Origin: Asticcacaulis aquaticus
GTDB taxonomy: Bacteria > Pseudomonadota > Alphaproteobacteria > Caulobacterales > Caulobacteraceae
Length of the DNA stretch: 64,000 nucleotides
NCBI RefSeq assembly: GCF_028550415.1
Contig: NZ_JAQQKX010000016.1
Location: 1 to 64,000 of the forward strand
Direction of reading: 5' to 3'
The position numbers were made by a program, and so were the translations under genes. A model generated the notes under the pieces. That model did not search any database. It saw nothing but the letters and a program-made list of their open reading frames with translations, and was not told the DNA's origin. Positions 16,979 through 25,575 of the stretch are shown here, one piece after another. Numbering within the stretch: the first letter of the stretch is position 1; the number at the start of each line of letters is the position of its first letter.

Positions 16979-18458
16979 CGAAGCTCTGATCCACCACAGG
17001 CCCACCTTTCGGCCATTTCTGAGTGACGGTCTTGGTGCGGGTATAGAAGCGTACCCCGTCCATGCCGTACTGGTTCAGGTCGCCGAAGCCCGAGCGCTTC
17101 CAGCCACCGAAGGAGTGATAGGCGACCGGTACCGGGATCGGCACATTGATCCCGACCATGCCGACCTCCACCGTCGAAGCAAACTCCCGCGCCGCGTCGC
17201 CGTTGCGCGTGAAGATCGCCACCCCGTTGCCGTAGGGGTGCTTCGACGGCAGGGAAATGGCCTCTTCCAGCGTCTGCGCCCGGACGATTTGCAGCACCGG
17301 GCCGAAGATTTCGTCCTGATAGGATTTCATATCCGCTGTCACATGGTCGAACAGCGAGGGGGCAAGGAAAAAGCCGTCTTCATGGGCCTGCAACTTGAAG
17401 CCGCGTCCGTCGAGGACCAGTTCCGCGCCCTCATCGACGCCCATCTGGATATATTGCTCGATGCGCGCCTTGTGCGCTGCGCCGACGACCGGGCCGTAAT
17501 GCGCCTCCGGATCGGTCGAGACCCCGACGCGCAGGCTTTCCGCCGCCGCGATCAGCCGTTCGCGCAGGGCCTCCGCCGTCGCCTCGCCCACCGGCACCAC
17601 GACCGGCAAAGCCATGCAGCGCTCGCCCGCCGAGCCATAGGCAGCGCCCATGATATCGGCCACCGCCTGATCGAGATCGGCATCGGGCAGGATGATGCCG
17701 TGGTTCTTGGCGCCGCCCATGCACTGCATCCGCTTGCCGTTTTGCGCGCCCTTCGCATAGACGTAGTTGGCGATGTCGGAAGAGCCAACGAAGCTCACCG
17801 CGCGGATGTCCGGATGGTCGAGGATGGCGTCAACCACGGTCTTGTCGCCATGAACGACATTGAGCACGCCTTCGGGCAGACCGGCCTCCAGCAGCAGCTC
17901 GGCCAAGGCCACCGGCACGGACGGATCGCGCTCGGACGGCTTGAGGATAAAAGCATTACCGCAGGCCAGCGCCGGGGCGAACATCCACATCGGGATCATG
18001 GCCGGGAAGTTGAACGGCGTAATCCCCGCGACGACACCCAGAGGCTGCCGCATCGAATAGACGTCGATGCCGGGCCCCGCCCCTTCGGTATATTCGCCCT
18101 TCAGCAGGTGCGGGATGCCGCAGGCGAATTCGACGACCTCCAGCCCGCGCTGGATATCGCCCTTCGCATCCGAAATGACCTTGCCGTGCTCGGAGGACAA
18201 AAGATGCGCCAGCTTGTCCATGTCGCGCTCGATCAGGCGCTTTAGCTCGAACATCACCCGCGCGCGGCGTTGAGGGTTGAGGGCCGCCCAGCCGACCTGT
18301 GCGGCCTTCGCGACCGCCACCGCGTGGTTCAGTTCCTCGACCGTCCCCAGATCGACACGCGCCTGCACCTTGCCGATATTGGGATCGAAGACGTCACCCT
18401 GACGACCGGACGTCCCGGCAACCGTTTTGCCGCCGATGAAATGGGAAATAGTACGCAT
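16959..18458 (-). CDS. mmsA: CoA-acylating methylmalonate-semialdehyde dehydrogenase
   Basis: An NAD-dependent aldehyde dehydrogenase of 499 residues that converts methylmalonate semialdehyde to propionyl-CoA, or malonate semialdehyde to acetyl-CoA, in valine and myo-inositol breakdown. The family hallmark QCMGGAKNH replaces the general-base Glu motif of ordinary aldehyde dehydrogenases, as expected for the CoA-dependent type. Catalytic Cys281 is in GERCMALP. The cofactor region ITPFNFPAMIPMWM and FVGSSDIA are typical. A ribosome binding site (GGAGA) precedes the ATG. It stands alone on its strand; no iol or val genes are adjacent. Confidence 0.93.
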   Translation of the reverse strand: MRTISHFIGGKTVAGTSGRQGDVFDPNIGKVQARVDLGTVEELNHAVAVAKAAQVGWAALNPQRRARVMFELKRLIERDMDKLAHLLSSEHGKVISDAKGDIQRGLEVVEFACGIPHLLKGEYTEGAGPGIDVYSMRQPLGVVAGITPFNFPAMIPMWMFAPALACGNAFILKPSERDPSVPVALAELLLEAGLPEGVLNVVHGDKTVVDAILDHPDIRAVSFVGSSDIANYVYAKGAQNGKRMQCMGGAKNHGIILPDADLDQAVADIMGAAYGSAGERCMALPVVVPVGEATAEALRERLIAAAESLRVGVSTDPEAHYGPVVGAAHKARIEQYIQMGVDEGAELVLDGRGFKLQAHEDGFFLAPSLFDHVTADMKSYQDEIFGPVLQIVRAQTLEEAISLPSKHPYGNGVAIFTRNGDAAREFASTVEVGMVGINVPIPVPVAYHSFGGWKRSGFGDLNQYGMDGVRFYTRTKTVTQKWPKGGPVVDQSFVIPTMK

Positions 18459-18661
18459 GCTGAAAAGGTCTCCGTGATCACATATGAGACTATCTTATTC
18501 ATACCGCATGAGAAGCCCCAATCTGCAACCTCGGCTGCGATGCAGCACGCCGCCATATTCCGCCCTTTGCAACAGCTTGCGACACGGTGTGAAACACTCT
18601 TCTGCGGCATGCTGAGGCGGCATCCGGTGACCGGACCTCACATCTTCTCTACAGGTGATTC

Positions 18662-20185
18662 ATGACCAGATCCTTGCTGAAAGCCCTTCTCCTGAGCGGT
18701 GCCGCCGCTTTACTGTCCCTGACCTTCACCGCCCCCATAGCCGCGCACGCTGTCGAGGTGGACAAGATGACCAGCGAACGCAATCCTGAGGGCAAGTGTC
18801 GGGACACGACCAGCCCGCGTTTCCACTGGCAGGCCTATGCCACCGTCATCCCTGTTTTGGGTGTCAGCGGTTCGGGCACGGAGCGCGTCGAATTTTACGG
18901 CGACTATATGGACACGGTGTACGACGATAAGATCCATTTCGAGAACCTGCCCGGTGCCACGGTCACGCGCATTCGCGGTCATTCGGGCTTTATCAACAAT
19001 ACCGCCAATTGCGGCACCAAGGGGTCGCTGGCGCTGAAAATCACCCTGCCGGTTTACACCAGCAAAACCAACGGCACGCTCGTCATCGACAATGTGCGCA
19101 TCCCCTTTTCGGTGTCACCGCGCCACATGACCGACATCCAGTGGACCAAAGACAATATAGATAATTCGTCTGCCAACGATATGGCCGACGGGGCGACCGA
19201 GGGCACCTCGGTCCCCAATCCGGTCTATGAGGCGCAGCGAAAGGCCATTGCCGATCGTCAGGCCCGTTGTGCCGGCGTAGATCCGAACGTCGCGAACAAC
19301 AGCAATTGCGGGCCGGTCGTCGTACTCTTCGTAGATCCCTATATTAACCAGACGAACGGCAATACTTCTCGCAACCGGACCTTTGTGCGTTGCATGGACG
19401 ATTTCGGCGGGCGGTCGTCGCAGCCGGGCTCGGGGCAGTTGCGGGTCGTCCTGCCAACGAGCCTGCCGACCGACGCCTTCAAATGCTTCAGCCGCCCCTT
19501 CGTCAGCGATTATGAGCTGACGCCTTTCCGTGATGGTAATTCTTTGTTCGATGTCGAACCGCTCGATCCGACCATAAGTCTTGTGGCGCCGGGCCTGCCG
19601 ACCATGGTGGGCGATGCCGAGGCTGGCTATATCCGGGCGTTTTTTGAAGATCCTGCCGACGTTCTGACCATGGTCGGCGAATATAGCTATACCGTCAGAA
19701 TCAAATATGCGGACGGGCGTTCGCCGACCACTTCGCCCCTGACCGTGACCTTTGTGTCCGACCCGCCCTACGGTGTAAATCAGGTACTGCCGCCGTTTAT
19801 CCCCGCCAATGGCCGCTTCAACGACGCCGTGCCGGTTATCGTAAAGCCATATCAGCGTACCAAATCCGGGCAGTCTTTCGCCTGGACAGTCACTGGCAAT
19901 CGCGCGGCGGAGTGTTTTGAAGCCGTGTCGGGCACCCTTACCGCCGCCGCGGGCGTAGACAGCTTCGCCTTGCCACTCAAGACCACCGACGCCAGCGGGT
20001 GCGGGGCGATCACCTTCACGGCTGAGGTCCAGCCCGAAGCCCTGCGCGGTCAGACCATTCAGAACAATCGGTTTGTGGCGCGGACAACGTTCAAGATCCC
20101 GCCGAGCCAGCAGCTTCAGAATCTGCCCGATCGAAAAGTACTGCCCGACGGCGTAACGATCACACGGCCCTTACAAAATCCATAG
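18662..20185 (+). CDS. Large exported hypothetical protein (507 aa)
   Basis: A secreted or periplasmic protein of 507 residues. The signal peptide is clear (LLKALLLSGAAALLSLTFTAPIAAHA, cleavage near residue 29). The mature protein is beta-rich with scattered Cys (GKCRDT, ANCGTK, ARCAG, SNCGP, VRCMDD, FKCFSR, ECFEA, SGCGA), suggesting several disulfides, and Ig-like repeats in the second half (TFVSDPPYGVNQVLPPF onward). No catalytic motif or known family is recognised. The start has AGGTGA at good spacing. A stem-loop follows the stop. Surface display or adhesion is only a guess. Confidence 0.65.
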   Translation: MTRSLLKALLLSGAAALLSLTFTAPIAAHAVEVDKMTSERNPEGKCRDTTSPRFHWQAYATVIPVLGVSGSGTERVEFYGDYMDTVYDDKIHFENLPGATVTRIRGHSGFINNTANCGTKGSLALKITLPVYTSKTNGTLVIDNVRIPFSVSPRHMTDIQWTKDNIDNSSANDMADGATEGTSVPNPVYEAQRKAIADRQARCAGVDPNVANNSNCGPVVVLFVDPYINQTNGNTSRNRTFVRCMDDFGGRSSQPGSGQLRVVLPTSLPTDAFKCFSRPFVSDYELTPFRDGNSLFDVEPLDPTISLVAPGLPTMVGDAEAGYIRAFFEDPADVLTMVGEYSYTVRIKYADGRSPTTSPLTVTFVSDPPYGVNQVLPPFIPANGRFNDAVPVIVKPYQRTKSGQSFAWTVTGNRAAECFEAVSGTLTAAAGVDSFALPLKTTDASGCGAITFTAEVQPEALRGQTIQNNRFVARTTFKIPPSQQLQNLPDRKVLPDGVTITRPLQNP

Positions 20186-20208
20186 GCCTGCCTATCAGCC
20201 TTTGTAAT

Positions 20209-20236
20209 CCGTCACCCCCCTGTTCGGGGGTGACGG
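20209..20236. terminator. Stem-loop after the 507-aa exported protein gene
   Basis: Perfect 11-bp stem CCGTCACCCCC (20209-20219) / GGGGGTGACGG (20226-20236). There is no T-run on either strand, so it may be a weak terminator or an mRNA 3' stabiliser rather than a classical intrinsic terminator. Confidence 0.45.
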
Positions 20237-20377
20237 TGTCCGGCAATCAGTGACATGATCCGGACGTGCCGCCGACGGATGGACTTTTTTCAGTTGCAGT
20301 CCATTTCAATTCTACTTTTTTCGTGTTCCTTTTCAGGCGTCTGTCCATCGGCGGCGCAGTCCGGCCTGAGGTTTTCA

Positions 20378-21049
20378 ATGAAGTTCATTTTCGTCCTTGC
20401 CGCGATCGGTGCCCTGTCGGCAGCGCCAGTACAGGCCAGACCGCCTATGCTCGACGCCGTGCCGCAAACCCAGTGGGGGCAGGATCGCACGGGCATCGAC
20501 CGTCACATCTGGGTGCACCCGAAGGGCGATATCGGCCTGTCGACGCCCAACGACTGGACATGGACCTTCGTCACGCCACGGACCCACGAGCTGACGCTGC
20601 TACAGGTCTTTTCGCCACGCACCGGCGGCCCGGCACGCGCCTGCACTCTGATGCGCGAGGCTCTGGTCGAAGGTCAGGGCGTCTATAACAGCTTTACCGC
20701 CGCGCAATCGGCCCTGCCGTCGCTGGTCGACGACTATGCCGACGAAATCCGCCTCAATGCGCGCGACATCTTCCCCGAAGCCAATGCCAGAATCGACATC
20801 ACCAAGAAGGGCCTGACGTCGATGATCTCGGCCCCGGTAAGCGGCGCGCAGGTCAAGTTCGTCTCGGTCGATATGAGTATCGAGGTGGGCGCGGAGGCCT
20901 ATCTGATGCGCGCCGTCGGTCTGGATTTACCGGACAAGACCTTCGTGACCCTGACTTGTCTGGTCGGGCCGGACGACGCGGCGTGGCTCGATACCCTGCC
21001 GATGATGCTCCGGGTGCATGCGGCGGTGCTGACGCCCGCGGATCGTTAA
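20378..21049 (+). CDS. Exported hypothetical protein (223 aa)
   Basis: An about 223-residue periplasmic protein. The ATG at 20378, after TGAGG, starts a clean signal peptide (MKFIFVLAAIGALSAAPVQA); longer frames upstream lack a ribosome binding site. The mature part has two Cys (ARACTLM and TLTCLVGPDD) and mixed alpha/beta character, with a repeated 'WTWTFVTPRTHELTLLQVF'-like beta region. No family is recognised. The stop TAA shares the palindrome TTAA (21046-21049) with the stop of the convergent aminotransferase gene. Confidence 0.6.
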   Translation: MKFIFVLAAIGALSAAPVQARPPMLDAVPQTQWGQDRTGIDRHIWVHPKGDIGLSTPNDWTWTFVTPRTHELTLLQVFSPRTGGPARACTLMREALVEGQGVYNSFTAAQSALPSLVDDYADEIRLNARDIFPEANARIDITKKGLTSMISAPVSGAQVKFVSVDMSIEVGAEAYLMRAVGLDLPDKTFVTLTCLVGPDDAAWLDTLPMMLRVHAAVLTPADR

Positions 21050-22206
21050 ACGAATAACCGTCGCGCGCGTTTAAGCGCCTCTATGCCGCGCTGGAGCGTG
21101 GCGTCGCTCTTGGCAAAACACAGCCGCACGACCGGCAGGGGCAGCCCGCCCGACGCACAGAAGGCCTCCAGCGGGATGGTCGCCACGCCGACTTCACGCA
21201 CGGCGCGTAAGGCGAAATCGGTGGCGCTCAAAGCGATACCCGACTCCGGCAAATCAATATTGAGGAAATAGGTGCCTTCAGCGGGTAAGGTACAGAAACC
21301 TTCGGCCTCAAGACCGGCCATCAACAGGTCGCGTGACCTTTGCAATTCCGCCACGGCGTCACTGAAACGTGCATCGGGCAGGTTCAGCCCGAAAGCCACG
21401 GCGGTTTGCAGCATCGGCGGCGTGGCAAAGGTCAGAAACTGGTGCGCCTTGGCGATCTGCGTCACCAGCGCTTCCGACGCACAGACAAAGCCGACCTTCC
21501 AGCCGGTCAGGGCGAAAATCTTGCCCGCCGAACCGATTTTGACGCCTAGCCCCGTCAGTTCCGGTACGTTCAACACGCCGACATGGCGAACACCGTCGAA
21601 AACAACCTGCTCCCACACCTCGTCGGAAATGACATAGGCCTGATGCTGGGCGCAAAACCGCGCCAGCAATGCCCAGTGTTCCCGCGATATCAGCCGTGTG
21701 GTCGGGTTGTTCGGCGTCGTCAACAGCACGGCCTTGGTGCGCGGTGAAAAGGCCGCCGTCAGTTGCCCCTCGGTGAACCGCCAGTCCGGTGGCGACAGCC
21801 TGATCCGCACGACCACGCCGCCCGCCCGCTCGATCAGGGGCGCATAGGCGTCGTACATCGGTTCGAAAACGATCACCTCGTCGCCGGGGGAGATCAGCGC
21901 AAACAACGCCGCCGCAAGGGCTTCGGTCGCCCCCGACGTGATCAGCACCTCGCGCGCCGGATCGAGCGACAGGCCCTGCGTTCGGCCATAGAACCCGGCC
22001 ACGGCGTCGCGCAGCGCTGCCGTCCCTTTCATCGGCGCATACTGATTGGAGTCCGCCATAACCGCGCGGGCAGCATCGGCGCGCACCTCCGGGAAGCCGT
22101 CGGTTTCGGGAAAGCCCTGCCCCAGATTGATCGCACCCAACTCGGTCGCCAGCCCGGACATGGTGGTGAAGATGGTCGTACCCAGCGCGGCATAGATGGG
22201 GTTCAT
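21046..22206 (-). CDS. PLP-dependent class I/II aminotransferase (YbdL/KAT-like)
   Basis: A fold-type I aminotransferase of 386 residues, closest in pattern to methionine/kynurenine aminotransferases of the YbdL type. Seen are INLGQGFPETDGFPEV near the N-terminus, NQYAPMKGTAALRDAV, the PLP phosphate site SGATEALAAAL, Asn167 in TPNNPTT, Asp195 in VISDEVWE, and the Schiff-base Lys229 in GSAGKIFALTGWKVGF. It transfers amino groups between a hydrophobic or sulfur amino acid and a 2-oxo acid in the cytoplasm. The exact substrate is not set by sequence alone. AGAGGAA precedes the ATG. Confidence 0.88.
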   Translation of the reverse strand: MNPIYAALGTTIFTTMSGLATELGAINLGQGFPETDGFPEVRADAARAVMADSNQYAPMKGTAALRDAVAGFYGRTQGLSLDPAREVLITSGATEALAAALFALISPGDEVIVFEPMYDAYAPLIERAGGVVVRIRLSPPDWRFTEGQLTAAFSPRTKAVLLTTPNNPTTRLISREHWALLARFCAQHQAYVISDEVWEQVVFDGVRHVGVLNVPELTGLGVKIGSAGKIFALTGWKVGFVCASEALVTQIAKAHQFLTFATPPMLQTAVAFGLNLPDARFSDAVAELQRSRDLLMAGLEAEGFCTLPAEGTYFLNIDLPESGIALSATDFALRAVREVGVATIPLEAFCASGGLPLPVVRLCFAKSDATLQRGIEALKRARRLFV

Positions 22207-22321
22207 GGCGGTTCCTCTTATTTAGGGACAGACCCTAGACCACCGTAATTGCCTCTCAGCATTTGTAAATTGTGCGGATCGACCGCGCGGCTAAAAATCG
22301 CCTATGCCTCAGGAGACCTTT

Positions 22322-22696
22322 ATGCGCCACACCCTTATCGCCCTTATCCTCGTCGTCGCGCCGTCACTCGTGGGGGCGCAAACCCCCGACGACACCGCCT
22401 ATACCAAGGCGATCATGCACGCCGAGGTTTTCGACAAGCTGGGCGACGCCATGATCCAGAACGCGTCGATCGCCACCGAAAAAGAAGACAAGGCCGGCGC
22501 ATGCGAAGCCTTGGAAAGCGCGGCCCGCAACTATACCAAGGCCATCCCGCTCTATGCCGCTGCCCTCGCGGCCCCGGTCGACGCGCGCGACAAGGACCGC
22601 AAGACGCCCGAAGCGCTCAAGGACGCCAGCGACTTCGCCACCACCAAACGCGACCGCACGCAGGAAGTGTTCGACAAACACTGCAAACCGGCCTGA
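22322..22696 (+). CDS. Small exported hypothetical protein
   Basis: A 124-residue exported protein. The ATG at 22322 follows AGGAGA by 6 bases and is preferred to an ATG at 22304. The signal peptide is short (MRHTLIALILVVAPSLVGA, cleaved before QTPDD). The mature part is helical, Lys/Asp-rich, with two Cys (AGACEALES, DKHCKPA), resembling a four-helix bundle. No family is recognised. It is convergent with the next gene, with one base between the stops. Confidence 0.6.
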   Translation: MRHTLIALILVVAPSLVGAQTPDDTAYTKAIMHAEVFDKLGDAMIQNASIATEKEDKAGACEALESAARNYTKAIPLYAAALAAPVDARDKDRKTPEALKDASDFATTKRDRTQEVFDKHCKPA

Positions 22697-22697
22697 T

Positions 22698-23105
22698 TCA
22701 GGGAGAGACGGGGCATCCGCCTTTCGGCCCATAGGCGATGATCAGCCGATAAAGCTCGTCCTTGCCCGCAAAGCTGCGCGGCAGCATGACCTCCTGACGG
22801 ATGACCAGGGCGGGATCATAGCCGTGCAGGGCGATGCGGCTCTCGATATATTTCAGTCCGGCCGCCTGCAGATCGGCGATGTCCGGATGGGTGCGCGACG
22901 AGGCAAAGGTCAGTTCGATACGCTCGACCTCCGGGTCGACCCTATTGAGCAGGGGCATCAAGAGTGGATCATAAGGTTTTGATTTATAATCTATCGTTCG
23001 GATATCGAGCGTGATTTGTCCGCAGGCGGCCTGTGCCGTGCCGGTGTGGAGCACCGTGAACAGGATCGCCACCCCTATCCTTGGGGCCATATGACCAAAA
23101 CGCAT
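22698..23105 (-). CDS. Exported hypothetical protein
   Basis: About 135 residues. I chose the ATG at 23105, which follows AGGGGA at normal spacing; an earlier in-frame ATG at 23135 lacks one. The signal peptide ends near HTGTAQAA. The mature part has two Cys (CGQITLDIRT and GGCPVSP at the end), likely a disulfide joining its termini, and a mixed alpha/beta pattern. No family is recognised. Confidence 0.6.
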   Translation of the reverse strand: MRFGHMAPRIGVAILFTVLHTGTAQAACGQITLDIRTIDYKSKPYDPLLMPLLNRVDPEVERIELTFASSRTHPDIADLQAAGLKYIESRIALHGYDPALVIRQEVMLPRSFAGKDELYRLIIAYGPKGGCPVSP

Positions 23106-23229
23106 GAGGTTGTCCCCTGATTTTCGGAAAGACAACCGTAGAGCAAACCCGGCAAAAACAAATTCGCATTTCCGTGAACGGAAAGCTGTAGACGTTTATC
23201 GCCACCTTATTATTTGCGAATAATTCTCA
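23106..23229. other. Intergenic region before the structured RNA
   Basis: AT-rich spacer between the start of the preceding gene and the RNA promoter. No coding frame is supported. It probably contains the promoter of the leftward gene. Confidence 0.3.
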
Positions 23230-23258
23230 TTGACATGACCCGAGCCGTATGGTCTATA
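23230..23258 (+). promoter_or_regulatory. Strong sigma-70-type promoter of the structured RNA
   Basis: A perfect -35 TTGACA (23230-23235), a 17-base spacer and a -10-like TCTATA (23253-23258). A 6-bp inverted repeat AGGGAT (23258-23263) / ATCCCT (23270-23275) spans the expected start point at about 23265. No open frame with a ribosome binding site follows, which points to an RNA gene. Confidence 0.7.
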
Positions 23259-23264
23259 GGGATC

Positions 23265-23593
23265 ACTGTATCCCTTTCGCCTTAGAGATTGTTTGGGAAA
23301 TCAGCGGTTGAGCATCGGCCAGGGATTTTTGCTGATCCGCAAGGCGGAAACGCAGCCGTGATGTGAACATCATGGCAAGTTTCCAACACAGCGGGCAGCA
23401 ATAAAGACCGGACGAGGCGACCCGAAGATTTTCCAAACAGTCTCTTAACCCCTTAAGGCGATCTACCAAGCCGGCAAGAGCTGCGGAATGCCTCCCTCCC
23501 CTTGTCCGCTTACCCTGAGTGGCCTCGTGCCTCTCTTGATTCCTCGGTGCACTTGAAAGGCCTGCTTCCCTCGTGGAGCAGGCCTTCTTTTTT
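23265..23593 (+). ncRNA. Long structured non-coding RNA; 5' part has a 6S-RNA-like rod fold
   Basis: Between a strong promoter and a strong terminator lies about 330 bases with no credible reading frame and extensive self-pairing. A 7-bp helix CGCCTTA (23278-23284) / TAAGGCG (23454-23460) encloses a continuous 17-bp helix (23285-23301 with 23428-23444, two G-U pairs). Inside are two unpaired strands of 28 and 27 bases (23302-23329, 23401-23427). A terminal arm follows: TGCTG/CAGCA, CCGC/GCGG, GGAAAC/GTTTCC, and a 9-bp hairpin with UGAA loop (23355-23376). Closing stem, large central bubble and terminal arm over 183 bases match the layout of 6S RNA. I see no RNase P, tmRNA or SRP RNA signatures. 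The 3' part (23461-23556) is CU-rich. The identity is inference. Confidence 0.6.
23557..23593 (+). terminator. Rho-independent terminator of the structured RNA
   Basis: Perfect 10-bp stem AAGGCCTGCT (23557-23566) / AGCAGGCCTT (23577-23586), loop of 10 bases, then C and six T (23588-23593). Confidence 0.92.
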
Positions 23594-23633
23594 GTTTATC
23601 CCCATTCCCAAAACCTGCGCGCATCATAGGCGC

Positions 23634-24083
23634 ATGTCACAGATCGACCGCACGAAAGAACAGTTCACCCCCGAAGAACGGCGGGCGCGGTTGCGCGCCT
23701 TCGCCGACCGGATGCTGGCCTGTGCGGAAAAGCTGCCCGATCCGGAAACCCTGCCGCAGATCGAACGCGCGGTGCGCATCGGCGGTAGTATCGAACGGTT
23801 ATATGCCCGTGTTGATGCGTCCGAAGCCGCGGCGGCCAAGGCGAAGCTTGAGGTTTATCGGCACACCGAGGCCCTTAAAAGCGCCGAGGCCGAGATCGTG
23901 CGTCAGGTCGAACACACCGCGCTTTGCCAGCGCCGCGAAAGAATGCGCGACGATGAGATGCTGCGCACCGAGCCGAAACTGGCGCGCAAGCTAATCGAAC
24001 AGCGCACCGGGCGTCCGCTGGAAGATTATCTGGCGCAGAGGCAGGCTGAGGTGGAAGTTTTGACTACCGAAGACAGCCCATGA
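23634..24083 (+). CDS. Hypothetical coiled-coil protein (149 aa)
   Basis: A soluble, charged, mostly helical protein. I chose the ATG at 23634, after the RNA terminator, since the open frame further upstream lies in the RNA gene. Heptad-rich segments (RRARLRAFADRMLACAEKL; ASEAAAAKAKLEVYRHTEALKSAEAEIVRQVEH) suggest a coiled coil. A conserved-looking C-terminal motif is KLIEQRTGRPLEDYLAQRQ. There is no signal or membrane segment. No clear ribosome binding site is seen. Function unknown. It is convergent with otsA across a short inverted repeat. Confidence 0.6.
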   Translation: MSQIDRTKEQFTPEERRARLRAFADRMLACAEKLPDPETLPQIERAVRIGGSIERLYARVDASEAAAAKAKLEVYRHTEALKSAEAEIVRQVEHTALCQRRERMRDDEMLRTEPKLARKLIEQRTGRPLEDYLAQRQAEVEVLTTEDSP

Positions 24084-24090
24084 TCTTTTC

Positions 24091-24112
24091 CCCTCTCCTT
24101 CAAGGGAGAGGG
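24091..24112. repeat. Short palindromic element between convergent genes
   Basis: CCCTCTCC (24091-24098) / GGAGAGGG (24105-24112) with a 6-base loop. It has no T-run on either strand except TTTTC just before it. It resembles the small interspersed palindromes found between convergent genes in GC-rich alphaproteobacteria; only one copy is in this window. Confidence 0.4.
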
Positions 24113-24120
24113 AGACGAAG

Positions 24121-25527
24121 TTAGGCCACCGCCTCGACTTCGTGCAATCTCACCGCTTCGCCTTTTAGTCGTGCGACGAAATCGTTGCGCCACCATACCA
24201 CATCGCGCGCCTTGACGTCCTCAAGCAGGTCCGCGTGACGCTGACGGCGCTCTTTCAAAGGCATATGCACGGCTTCGGAAATCGCTTCGGCCATGGCCTG
24301 ACGGTCGAACGGATTGACGATCAGGGCTGCCGTCATCTGCGCCGCCGCCCCCGCAAATTCCGACAGGATCAAGACGCCCGGATCGCGCTCGTCCTGAGCC
24401 GCGACGAACTCCTTTGCCACAAGGTTCATCCCGTCGCGCAACGGCGTCACCAGCCCCACCTGTGAGGCGCGGTAGATCCCGGCCAGTTCGTCGCGGCGAT
24501 AGGCGCGGTTGACGTAACGCACCGGCACCCAGTCGATGGTGGCGTGTTCGCCGTTGATGCGCCCCGACAGGCTGTCCAGCCGCGCGCGGAGGTCCTGATA
24601 GGTGCCGACCTCTTCGCGCGTCGCGGTGGCGATCTGCATCAGGAAGACCTCGCCCTCCATGCGCGGGTGATTGTTGAGGAACTGCTCGTAAGCGAGGAAA
24701 CGCTCCTCAAGCCCCTTGGAATAGTCAAGCCGGTCGACGCCGGTGATCATCTTGCGGCCCGCCTGCGAATTGCGCATCAGATTGTAATAGGCCAGCGCCT
24801 TGTCGGAATTGGCGGCGGTGATGAAGTCTTCGGAATCGATGCCGATCGGGAAGGCCGCCGCCTGCACCACCTTGCCGAACGCCTTCAACTGACCGTCGGG
24901 CAGCAATTCGCCGTCGGCGCAGTTCAGCACATATTCCTGAAACGCCCCCAGACTGTCTTCGGTCTGGAACCCAATCAGGTCGTAGTCGAACAGGGTTTCG
25001 ACCAACTCCTTGTGCTTGGGCAGGGTCTGAAACACCCGCATGGCCGGCCACGGAATATGCAGAAAGAAGCCGATGCGGTTCTTCACCTCGTGTTCGCGCA
25101 GCTTTTGCGCCAGCGGCAGCAGGTGGTAGTCCTGCACCCAGATCAGGTCGTCTTTCTCGATCAGCGGGAACAGGGTGTCGGCAAAGCGCTGATTGACGCG
25201 TAGATAGCCCTCGTCATAGGTCCGCTCGAAGGCCACAAGGTCGGTGCGGTAGTGGAACAGCGGCCACAGCGTGCGGTTGGCGTAGCCATTGTAATATTCC
25301 TGCACGTCCTGCTGCTCCAGATCGGTCAGGGCGACGGTCACGCCACCGATCTTCTGGATCGACAGATGCCCGGTGAAGGTATCGGTGATTTGCCCGGACC
25401 AGCCGAACCAGATGCCGTTTTCTTCGCGCAGCGCCGCGGACAGCGCCATGGCCAGCCCGCCTTGCGTACCGACGGCGGTGTCGGCGGGGGGATTGACGCG
25501 GTTGGAAACTACGATCAGTCGACTCAT
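24121..25527 (-). CDS. otsA: Trehalose-6-phosphate synthase (GT20)
   Basis: Joins UDP-glucose and glucose-6-phosphate to give trehalose-6-phosphate. It has 468 residues, normal for OtsA. Seen are VSNRVNPP at the N-terminus, the GTQGGLA loop, WVQDYHLLPLAQKLR, GFFLHIPWP, the sugar-nucleotide site GVDRLDYSKGLEER, and TPLRDGMNLVAKEFVAAQ near the C-terminus. GAGGAATAA precedes the ATG. It is the last gene of the otsB-GH15-otsA operon, 48 bases after the GH15 stop. Trehalose protects against osmotic and drying stress. Confidence 0.95.
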   Translation of the reverse strand: MSRLIVVSNRVNPPADTAVGTQGGLAMALSAALREENGIWFGWSGQITDTFTGHLSIQKIGGVTVALTDLEQQDVQEYYNGYANRTLWPLFHYRTDLVAFERTYDEGYLRVNQRFADTLFPLIEKDDLIWVQDYHLLPLAQKLREHEVKNRIGFFLHIPWPAMRVFQTLPKHKELVETLFDYDLIGFQTEDSLGAFQEYVLNCADGELLPDGQLKAFGKVVQAAAFPIGIDSEDFITAANSDKALAYYNLMRNSQAGRKMITGVDRLDYSKGLEERFLAYEQFLNNHPRMEGEVFLMQIATATREEVGTYQDLRARLDSLSGRINGEHATIDWVPVRYVNRAYRRDELAGIYRASQVGLVTPLRDGMNLVAKEFVAAQDERDPGVLILSEFAGAAAQMTAALIVNPFDRQAMAEAISEAVHMPLKERRQRHADLLEDVKARDVVWWRNDFVARLKGEAVRLHEVEAVA

Positions 25528-25575
25528 GCTTTATTCCTCAGTATGCTTTACAAAACAGGTGATTATCGCCAATTT

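Noticed and set aside
23242-23251. GAGCCGTATG, the first bases of a group II intron domain V
   Set aside because: The following bases do not form the domain V hairpin (no AGC/GAAA pattern or matching CGTACGGTTC), and the stretch is the spacer of a good promoter.
23263-23469. A 68-codon leftward frame across the structured RNA
   Set aside because: No ribosome binding site, an unnatural composition, and it is antisense to a promoter-terminator unit with extensive base pairing.
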